Part shown: in pieces, positions 55,590-62,274 of the stretch | How the letters are laid out: the number at the start of each line of letters is the position of its first letter | Position numbering within the stretch: the stretch's first letter is position 1 | Source of the DNA: JAIKWW01 sp052169645 | GTDB taxonomy: Bacteria; Bacillota; Clostridia; Peptostreptococcales; Anaerovoracaceae | Assembly (NCBI GenBank): GCA_052169645.1 | Contig: JBQNCA010000001.1 | Span: 1-64,000, forward strand | Direction: 5' to 3' | DNA length: 64,000 nucleotides | Position numbers and translations under genes: made by a program | The notes under the pieces: generated by a model | The model's database searches: none | The model's input: the letters and a program-made list of their open reading frames with translations, nothing else | What the model was told of the DNA's origin: nothing

Positions 55590-55800
55590 CATAAAATTGA
55601 CACATTCAAAGTGCATACTATACTCGTAAGTTGAAGATGACTTACAGATATCTTCCTTGCAACGATTCTTATATACAGCTTTAAGAATCTTTAAATAAAG
55701 AGAGAATTCTAAAAACAGATATACTCTCACTAATCTCCTCAATTTGAATAACCAATCACAGACTGAAAAAGCACATCATACATATGATGTGCTTTTTCAG
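55590..55800 (+). ncRNA. Candidate small RNA 1 (CTCCTCAATT element, strong terminator)
   Basis: A promoter-like block has TTGACA (55597-55602), 16 bases, then TATACT (55619-55624). The inverted repeat GTAAGT...ACTTAC follows at 55626-55645, and further downstream TCTCCTCAATT lies at 55734-55744. The unit ends in an 18-bp stem CTGAAAAAGCACATCATA (55763-55780) with TATGATGTGCTTTTTCAG (55783-55800). There is no open frame with a start and ribosome binding site. A second locus at 57313-57495 shares CATAAAAT-ACACATT, GTAAGTTGA, the CTCCTCAATT element and terminator form. CTCCTC could pair with Shine-Dalgarno sequences. I do not recognise an Rfam family. Confidence 0.6.
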
Positions 55801-55961
55801 ATATTCTTAATATCCCAATAATGAAAACAATTTTTGAGAGGATTTTTTCTCAGCTCCCAAATTGATGTTACTTTTCCTTTTATATCGAAATTTCCTTCCT
55901 CTAACCCAAGAGTCCATATTCTTAATTGTAAATTTCCCATTCAGAGTTGTTGACTTTCCGT

Positions 55962-56657
55962 CTAAATATCCGTTTTTTCAAACGAATACCACTTGCCGTC
56001 TATCAAGACATCTATACTGTTTTCTTTGCCCCCGTATTGATAGGAATATCCCGATCCGAAATTTGACTGATTGTTTTCGCTCGGAAGCTCTCCGCTCTCC
56101 ACAGATGAAACTATTTCTCCGTCCATAACTCCGCATCTTCCGCTACTGAATATTTCTCCACTATCCTCGTATAAATCTCCGTCAATCATTATATATCGTT
56201 TGCCGTCTCCAATATGGCTGTCATAATTTAAAATCATATTATAAGAGTCATCTGATATTTTCCTGATTCCCACATAAGGCTGCTCCATATACTTCGAACT
56301 TCTTTTCTCATATATGTATACTTCAGTACGTCCCGATTTCTCATCACTATGCGAAAATATGATTTTCTCATAATCGGATATATTCGCCGGAATTTCCGAA
56401 ATTGATTGCTGCTTGGTCGTCGTGCTGCCGCTAAACAATTCATATATAAAGTCTCCGTAATCACCTTGTACGATCTTTGAGCCTTGCAGCTGATTATCTT
56501 TATAATATTCAATTTCTATTTTTTCAATTGCATTCGTTTCAGGAAACTGCAATACAATATCATCAATATCCCCACATCCGACAAAACATAATATGACTGT
56601 TACTCCTAATAAAAATAATCCCAACCGGCTGTTTATCCCTTTCATAGTCTCTTTCAT
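55962..56657 (-). CDS. Predicted lipoprotein of unknown function
   Basis: The protein (232 residues from the ATG at 56657; an ATG four codons later is equally possible) has a lipoprotein signal peptide ending in the lipobox LCFVGC. The mature part is beta-rich and ends in DVLIDGKWYSFEKTDI. I recognise no family. The ribosome binding site is poorly spaced for either start. The upstream border touches a truncated YbaK-type gene, so both may be products of a rearrangement. Confidence 0.62.
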   Translation of the reverse strand: MKETMKGINSRLGLFLLGVTVILCFVGCGDIDDIVLQFPETNAIEKIEIEYYKDNQLQGSKIVQGDYGDFIYELFSGSTTTKQQSISEIPANISDYEKIIFSHSDEKSGRTEVYIYEKRSSKYMEQPYVGIRKISDDSYNMILNYDSHIGDGKRYIMIDGDLYEDSGEIFSSGRCGVMDGEIVSSVESGELPSENNQSNFGSGYSYQYGGKENSIDVLIDGKWYSFEKTDI

Positions 56658-56702
56658 TGCTCCCCATATCAGCTGCAACACAAATAGTATGAAATTTATT
56701 TT

Positions 56703-56966
56703 TCAAACCGCTGTCCTGCAAATTGACCTCGTAGTAAATCCTTCACAGTTTTTTAAATTTTTCTCTGCTCGCTTATTTCCTTTCACCGTACTAAGATAAT
56801 AATTTCTTTTCTTATCGTCACGAACAAAAAGATTTTTTGCATCATATTCCGGATAAGGTATTTCAATATTTACAAGTTCATTCATATTATAAACTGCTTC
56901 ATGCTCCGTTATTTCATGCCAAATATTTTTAACTTTTAATAAATCGTATATTTTTTGCTTATTCAT
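56703..56966 (-). pseudogene. Truncated YbaK/ProX-type aminoacyl-tRNA deacylase
   Basis: The first roughly 66 residues match YbaK/PrdX-type deacylases (WHEITEHEAVYNM near residue 16 and DAKNLFVRDDKKRNYYL near 43), which hydrolyse mischarged tRNA such as Ala-tRNA-Pro. After VKGNKR the sequence changes to an unrelated 20-residue tail (AEKNLKN onwards) and stops, whereas intact proteins run to about 160 residues. The 3' half, including the rest of the deacylase fold, is missing. The gene is therefore probably inactive. Truncation occurs near 56760, close to the neighbouring lipoprotein gene. Confidence 0.82.
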
Positions 56967-57310
56967 AGATTCACCACATCCGCAATTTTTGATTTATTTG
57001 AACCTATTTTATCATATATCCCCACTCTCATATAGAAGTATCGATGATTCGCAGGAGTTTGTGACGTCAGAAGTTAATATACCCATGCTAATATAGAGTC
57101 ATTTACAGAAACGTTTCTCCGGTGCACTTTATCTGAAATATATCCAAGTTCATACAGAGACATCCGCTATATGTACATTATAAATTTGAAAGACGATTAT
57201 ATGCCCATTTCATATAAAAGCTTCAAAAATCATTATTATCTTGTGATATCTGTATTTATATTTAACTTTAAGATAAATTACTTATTTTATTAAGATTTTG
57301 TTTATACTTT
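56967..57310. other. Gene-free region between the YbaK remnant and the second sRNA candidate
   Basis: About 340 AT-rich bases with no open frame or clear regulatory motif. Confidence 0.4.
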
Positions 57311-57312
57311 CA

Positions 57313-57495
57313 TCATAAAATCAACACATTTCTATAGCATAATAACAGTGTAAGTTGAAACACCCAAATCAACTTACCTGATGTGTACATGTGAACAATA
57401 ATTTAAAATAATCACAGTCACATTAATTCTCCTCAATTCACAATAACAAAAATCACACTAAACAAAACGTGCCTTGCGGCACGTTTTGTTTAGTG
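57313..57495 (+). ncRNA. Candidate small RNA 2, paralogue of the one at 55590
   Basis: The upstream block CATAAAATCAACACATT resembles that of candidate 1. GTAAGTTGA (57350-57358) pairs with TCAACTTAC (57369-57377). TCTCCTCAATT lies at 57428-57438. An 18-bp perfect stem CACTAAACAAAACGTGCC (57456-57473) with GGCACGTTTTGTTTAGTG (57478-57495) closes the unit. The terminator's last two bases overlap the parS site. The promoter is weaker than in candidate 1, and no coding frame is present. Confidence 0.58.
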
Positions 57496-57509
57496 TTTCA
57501 CGTGGAACA
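57494..57509. other. parS-like ParB binding site 2
   Basis: TGTTTCACGTGGAACA is the reverse complement of the B. subtilis parS form TGTTCCACGTGAAACA, a full 16-of-16 match. It lies about 700 bases downstream of parB and abuts the sRNA candidate's terminator. Confidence 0.95.
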
Positions 57510-57710
57510 ATGTTTATAGATATTTAAATTGCAAGCTTTTTTTACCTGCCGCTAAATTTTCAAAGTGCAAATTTGGACGGTCAACAGCGTTCGGCTGCTC
57601 TTGTAACAGTCAGCATATTTACCCTTTGTGGTTAAGGCTTGGAAATCAATTCCCTCTATTAATCCTGTTTCTTAAACTTTAAAATTTTAACCTTATCTTT
57701 TCGTCACTAT

Positions 57711-58010
57711 TTACAAAACAGCTGTTGCCTCAAATTTTCCGGCGTAAGCTTAATTCCTGAAATATTCTCCGATTTTATTTCAACTTCTGCCATTCCTGAA
57801 TTTTTAAATAAATAAAAATTTTTCCGTAGCTTCCTCCCCCATATTTTTTTATTTCGGAATGTTCAATTGAAATGTACTTTGCTATACTCCTTTTCAATAT
57901 TGAATTTATTTTTTCCGTATCGCAATTTGATTCTGACTGTATTGAGGAAGTGCAGATATTCTTTATCAGTTCGAGTTTTGAAAATTTTAAATAAGACTCA
58001 TAACCTTATA
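57711..58010 (-). pseudogene. Decayed protein-coding sequence of unknown family
   Basis: Minus-strand translation gives two adjoining open segments in different frames. One is about 60 codons (ESYLKFSKLELIKNICTS and, later, KYISIEHSEIKKYGGGSYGK). The other reads FKNSGMAEVEIKSENISG, then IKLTPENLRQQLFCK and a stop at 57711-57713. A stop lies just before the first segment, so the N-terminus is lost or in another frame. Composition is protein-like, but I recognise no family. Confidence 0.45.
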
Positions 58011-58116
58011 ATACATCTGCTCTTCACAAGCAGCTTTAGTCGATTCTCGTAATATATTATTTCATAGCATAAAGCGCTTCCCTGCAGGCAGTGCGGAATT
58101 GACTCCATTCAATAAA

Positions 58117-58156
58117 AAAGAGCATATCGGCTATTTTATATAAACCGTTATGCTCC
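58117..58156 (-). terminator. Terminator of the parA-parB operon
   Basis: CCGTTATGCTC (58145-58155) and GAGCATATCGG (58120-58130) pair with one mismatch-type position; the A-run at 58114-58119 gives T6 on the minus strand. Confidence 0.85.
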
Positions 58157-58189
58157 TTATCTCTGCATTTAAAATATTTAGATATTATA

Positions 58190-59101
58190 TTATGAATTGG
58201 ATATTTGCTTAAAAGCATTCATTATCCTGTCAAAATCATCCGATGAAAAGAAAGAAATTTCTATCTTTCCTTTTTTGCCGTTTGAAGAAACATTTACCTT
58301 GGTTCCGAAGAGGTTCTTTAACTCACTCTCTATGCTCACAAGCTCCGGATCTTTAACTCTCTCGGCTCTTCTGGATTTATTCTTATCAGAGCTTGACGCT
58401 ATTAACTTTTCAAGCTCTCTGACACTCATTTTGCCGTCACATGCAAGCTTTGCCAGCTCCAACTGATGATTTGAATCCTCTACTCCGGCTATCGTTCTTG
58501 CATGACCGCCGCTCAAATGTCCTTCCATAACCAACTTCCTGACTTCTTCGGGAAGCTTCAAAAGTCGCAAGGAATTTGAAATATACGGTCGGCTCTTGGC
58601 GACACTCTTTGAAACATCCTCTTGATTCAAACCGTAGCGTGTCATCATCTCACGAAAAGCCAAAGCTTCTTCTATAGGATTCAAATCCTCTCGCTGCATA
58701 TTCTCTATCAGAGCCAGAAGCATATTTTCACGCTCGGTAAGCTCTCTCACCAGGCATGGAACGGTTTTAAGACCCGCCTCTCTGGAGGCTCTCCACCTGC
58801 GCTCACCCGCTACTATTTCAAAACCCTTATCACAGGGACGTACAATTATAGGCTGTATGACTCCATGCTGCTTTATGGATTCAGCCAAATCTGCAATCTT
58901 TTCTTCGTCAAACTGCTTTCTCGGCTGAGAAGCATTCGGCTTGAGATTGTTTATATCAAGATAGTTTATGCTGTCCATAGACCATTCATCGAGCTTTATC
59001 AAATCAGGCTCAGGTGCGACGGATACTTCTTTTGTAACATTGGTATCACTGAAAAGCGCATCCAAACCTCTTCCAAGACCGCCGGATTTTTTTACAGCCA
59101 T
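58190..59101 (-). CDS. parB: Chromosome partitioning protein ParB
   Basis: The 303-residue protein binds parS and, in this family, acts as a CTP-dependent clamp. The N-terminus is a ParA-activating KKSGGLGRGLDALF. The ParB/Srx CTP-binding fold includes GVIQPIIVRP and GERRWRASREAGLKTVP, and the helix-turn-helix carries LNQEDVSKSVAKSRPYISNSLRLL. It overlaps parA by ten bases, so they are translationally coupled. Two parS-type sites lie within 4 kb. Confidence 0.97.
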   Translation of the reverse strand: MAVKKSGGLGRGLDALFSDTNVTKEVSVAPEPDLIKLDEWSMDSINYLDINNLKPNASQPRKQFDEEKIADLAESIKQHGVIQPIIVRPCDKGFEIVAGERRWRASREAGLKTVPCLVRELTERENMLLALIENMQREDLNPIEEALAFREMMTRYGLNQEDVSKSVAKSRPYISNSLRLLKLPEEVRKLVMEGHLSGGHARTIAGVEDSNHQLELAKLACDGKMSVRELEKLIASSSDKNKSRRAERVKDPELVSIESELKNLFGTKVNVSSNGKKGKIEISFFSSDDFDRIMNAFKQISNS

Positions 59102-59895
59102 TTATCTGCGCCCCTTTTTTTTAATTTAGCATCCTCAAGCTGCAAAAACTCATTTGCAAAGTTCATATATGCACGAGCTCCGTTGGACTTAGGGTCATAT
59201 TCCATTATAGGCAAGCCGTAACTCGGAGCTTCAGCAAGTCTCACATTTCGAGGAATTACCGTAGTGTAAACTTTTTCCTTGAAATACTTCTTTACCTCTT
59301 CTACTACCTGAATAGAAAGATTTGTCCTGCCGTCGAACATGCTCAGTATAACACCCTGTATTTCAAGGTTTTTATTCATATTCTTCTTTATCAAATCTAT
59401 AGTGCTCATAAGCTGACTGACACCTTCAAGTGCATAAAATTCACATTGTATCGGTATCAGGACACTGTCCACTGCCGTAAGTGAGTTTATAGTGAGCAAT
59501 CCCAAAGATGGCGGACAATCTATAAATATGAAGTCATATACATCCTTTATTACCTCGAGAGCGTGTTTTAAACGCTTTTCACGCCCTTCAAGCTGAACCA
59601 TTTCTACCTCTGCGCCTGCCAATTCAACACTTGCAGGAATAATATCGAGTCCCTCTACAGACGTCTGCCTTATAGCATTTCGGGGATCATAGCCGTCTAT
59701 GATAAGAACCTCATACATTGTATTTCTGAGACCTCTTTTAGAAATTCCCAAACCGCTGGTAGTATTGCCCTGCGGATCAATGTCGAGCACCAGGACTCTC
59801 TTACCTTTAATTGCAAGACAAGCAGCAAGATTTATATTGGTAGTTGTCTTTCCGACTCCACCCTTTTGATTAAAAATCGCAATAGCCTTACCCAA
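59092..59895 (-). CDS. parA: Chromosome partitioning ATPase ParA
   Basis: The 267-residue Walker-type ATPase has the deviant Walker A motif KGGVGKTTTNINLA (11-24), the switch LDIDPQGNTTSG, and Walker B IFIDCPPSLGLL. It drives ParB-bound origins apart and can affect DnaA. It is 267 residues with no N-terminal helix-turn-helix, the chromosomal Soj type. The order MnmG, RsmG, ParA, ParB matches Bacilli, except that Noc is absent and a plus-strand glycosylase gene is inserted. Confidence 0.97.
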   Translation of the reverse strand: MGKAIAIFNQKGGVGKTTTNINLAACLAIKGKRVLVLDIDPQGNTTSGLGISKRGLRNTMYEVLIIDGYDPRNAIRQTSVEGLDIIPASVELAGAEVEMVQLEGREKRLKHALEVIKDVYDFIFIDCPPSLGLLTINSLTAVDSVLIPIQCEFYALEGVSQLMSTIDLIKKNMNKNLEIQGVILSMFDGRTNLSIQVVEEVKKYFKEKVYTTVIPRNVRLAEAPSYGLPIMEYDPKSNGARAYMNFANEFLQLEDAKLKKRGADKWL

Positions 59896-60272
59896 TATCT
59901 ATACTCCTTTTAAGTAAATTTGACCATAAAACATTAATCCATTATATATCATTTTCGAACCCATTTCCACATTATACGGTAATAAATACGCTTATATGCC
60001 TTAATAATAGACTTCAATTTTTATAAACCGGTATGATATATACATTACCATTTTATCTATCAGGTACTTCATGATAATATGATAACAGGATTTTAATACT
60101 TATATGTTATTGAATATCATAAATGATATTAACAAATTTATATTGATTCAAGTATGTTATGCATATATTATAGACATCCAATATATTGATTATCTATATA
60201 TTTTACCATGTATTACGGCGATTATATAATCATATTTAATTATATTTGAACATATATTATAAAAATTATGTA
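59896..60272. other. Upstream region of parA
   Basis: AT-rich, without a gene. The parA promoter is expected but no consensus pair stands out. Confidence 0.4.
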
Positions 60273-60400
60273 TTTAGGGCGGTTTAATTGAAAAATAAAA
60301 AGGTTCTATTTCCCCTTTAAATAAGATTAGGTATGCTATCGGTCGACGAGTCGATAAACATCGCTTAAAATCAAAAATAGAGCCAAATAGCCCTTTTTAG
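60273..60400 (+). ncRNA. Structured leader RNA candidate before the glycosylase gene
   Basis: GGTTCTATTT (60302-60311) pairs with AAATAGAGCC (60375-60384) with one G-U pair. AGGGC (60276-60280) and GCCCT (60390-60394) form an outer stem, followed by T4. A central hairpin reads TATCG...CGATA. The element ends about ten bases before the ribosome binding site AGAGG. This looks like a regulatory leader with a terminator-like end, but it matches no riboswitch class that I recognise. Confidence 0.45.
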
Positions 60401-60408
60401 AGGTAGAA

Positions 60409-60924
60409 ATGAAGAAGAAACTTAAATATCAACATCTGAAACATCCCTGGAAGCCGATATGGGATAAAAATTCAAAAATTTTAATACTCGGCAGCTTTCC
60501 TTCACCGAAATCAAGAGAAAACGGTTTTTATTACGGGCATCCGCAAAACATATTTTGGAAATTAATTTCGGACATATTGAATGTAACTCCACCTGATGAA
60601 GCTATCAAATCAAAGAAAGACTTTCTTATTAAACATCGCATAGCAATATGGGATACAATTGCAGAATGCGATATCGCCGGAGCATCCGATGCAAGCATAA
60701 AAAATGCAGTACCTAATGATATCAAAGCCTTGATAGATTCAAGCAACATAAGCGCTATATTTACAACCGGCAAGACTTCTACCAATTTATATGAAAAGCT
60801 TTGCTATGATGATGTCGGAATCAATGCTATATATCTGCCTTCTACAAGTCCTGCAAACAGAGCGCTCCAAAAGAAACCTGAATTCATGTCGGATTGGAAA
60901 AAATTGAGAGAATTTCTTAAATAA
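60409..60924 (+). CDS. Uracil-DNA glycosylase superfamily enzyme (hypoxanthine-DNA glycosylase-like)
   Basis: The 171-residue protein belongs to the family often annotated DNA-deoxyinosine glycosylase. Marks are ILILGSFPSPKSRENGFYYGHPQNIFWKLI near residues 25-55, IWDTIAECDIAGASDASI near 80-97 and the LPSTSPANR motif near 144-152, equivalent to the catalytic His/Asn loop region. It would remove deaminated bases, probably hypoxanthine or uracil. It lies between rsmG and parA on the opposite strand, breaking the usual order there. The start has an AGAGG site. Confidence 0.9.
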   Translation: MKKKLKYQHLKHPWKPIWDKNSKILILGSFPSPKSRENGFYYGHPQNIFWKLISDILNVTPPDEAIKSKKDFLIKHRIAIWDTIAECDIAGASDASIKNAVPNDIKALIDSSNISAIFTTGKTSTNLYEKLCYDDVGINAIYLPSTSPANRALQKKPEFMSDWKKLREFLK

Positions 60925-61401
60925 AGTTATCCACAAATCTCCTGATATTAATTTTAAAATTATAGTTATCAACAGGTAATTTTTTAAATAATTTTGATAA
61001 TATAAAATAGTGAATCCCTACATTATCAATGGATTTCGCTATTTTTTCATCTAATTTTATATGTAATATTATTCCTTTAATTCCATTTTCAGCTACAAAC
61101 TTATACTGATAAAAGTATATCAGTTGCAATGATAATAACTTTAGGAATTTGAGCCGAAAATTATGTAAATTTATATTTTACAGATCCATATAAAGCAATT
61201 GATTCAGTCATTAATTATAATAAAATACAAATTCATTGTGATTTCAACAATTATGAGATATGCATCATTTTAATATTACGGTATACCTGACAATTTCACT
61301 TAAATGAATTACATCTCAGGTGTGAGTTCATTAAGCAGAGGGGAGTTATTAAACAACTTCAATATCATAAGTCTCTAAAAATAAGTATTACCGAAATAAA
61401 T
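60925..61401. other. AT-rich region with DnaA-box-like sequences
   Basis: TTATCCACA (60928-60936) is a perfect consensus DnaA box, and TTATCAACA (60966-60974) is a one-mismatch form in the same orientation, 38 bases apart. The remainder is very AT-rich and gene-free. This could be part of an origin or a DnaA-titration site, but two boxes are too few to call oriC. Confidence 0.45.
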
Positions 61402-61431
61402 AAAAAAGGAAGCTCCTTTAAAGCTTCCTTT
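61402..61431 (-). terminator. Terminator of the mnmG-rsmG unit
   Basis: AAAGGAAGCT (61405-61414) pairs with AGCTTCCTTT (61422-61431), with an A-run on the left giving a T-run on the minus strand. Confidence 0.82.
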
Positions 61432-61524
61432 GCTCCGCATATAAAATATATAAGCTTTTCTATATTGTATTGTAAATTTATGGTACAAATTTGTTCGACT
61501 TGGAAAAATCATTGAGGTATATCA

Positions 61525-62250
61525 TTAAAGCGGGTATTTTTCAGGTGTTCCCGGCTTTCTTGGGTATTGATCGGGAGTATTTTTCTCTTTCTTTATATAT
61601 AAAATTCTGTGGAAAAGTCCGTATTTCGGCATATTTCTGTCAGATATATATTCAATTCTTCCACCAAGAGTCCGAACAGCTTTTTCAGCCAATTTTATTT
61701 CATTATCCGAATCACTGCTCTTATATGCTGCAAAATATCCGCCTTTCTTCACAAATGGTAAACAATACTCAGATAATGTGCAAAGCTGCGAAACAGCTCT
61801 CGATACGCAGATATCATATTTTTCTCTATACTCCTTTTGCCTTGCCAGTTCTTCGGCTCTGCCATGCACAAGCTGAACATTTGTAAGCCCCAACTCATTT
61901 ATAACTTCTTTTAAAACCTTTATTCGTTTATTTAGCGAATCAGCCAATAAAAATTGCTTATCCTGAGCGATTATCGCCAACGGCATACCCGGAAATCCCG
62001 CCCCCGTTCCTACATCTATAACTGTGGCGGCAGCTTTAAAATATTCATCAGCGGCACAGGATACGGAATCTATAAAATGTTTTGTTACAAAAGCTTCAGG
62101 TTCGACTATGGATGTAAGGTTTATCTTCTCATTCCACGAGAGCACGAGCTGCATATACCGATCAAAACGCCACATGCTGATTTCATCATATGCTATTTTA
62201 AAATCATCAAATGCATTTTCAAGTATTGTAAGCTCTGAATTTATTACCAT
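61525..62250 (-). CDS. rsmG: 16S rRNA (guanine(527)-N7)-methyltransferase RsmG
   Basis: The 241-residue enzyme methylates G527 of 16S rRNA. The SAM-binding motif is VIDVGTGAGFPGMPLAI, with LLADSLNKRIKVL after it and the family SRAVSQLCTLSEYCLPFVKKGGYFAAYK segment. The N-terminal NEKINLTSIVEPEAFVTKHFIDS is also typical. GGGAGA precedes the ATG. It lies 24 bases after mnmG, the usual order near the origin. Confidence 0.96.
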   Translation of the reverse strand: MVINSELTILENAFDDFKIAYDEISMWRFDRYMQLVLSWNEKINLTSIVEPEAFVTKHFIDSVSCAADEYFKAAATVIDVGTGAGFPGMPLAIIAQDKQFLLADSLNKRIKVLKEVINELGLTNVQLVHGRAEELARQKEYREKYDICVSRAVSQLCTLSEYCLPFVKKGGYFAAYKSSDSDNEIKLAEKAVRTLGGRIEYISDRNMPKYGLFHRILYIKKEKNTPDQYPRKPGTPEKYPL

Positions 62251-62274
62251 TTATATCTCCCTGTAAATTCTAAA

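Noticed and set aside
60925..61401. Calling oriC here
   Set aside because: Only two DnaA-box-like sites and no dnaA or dnaN in view; reported as a finding only.
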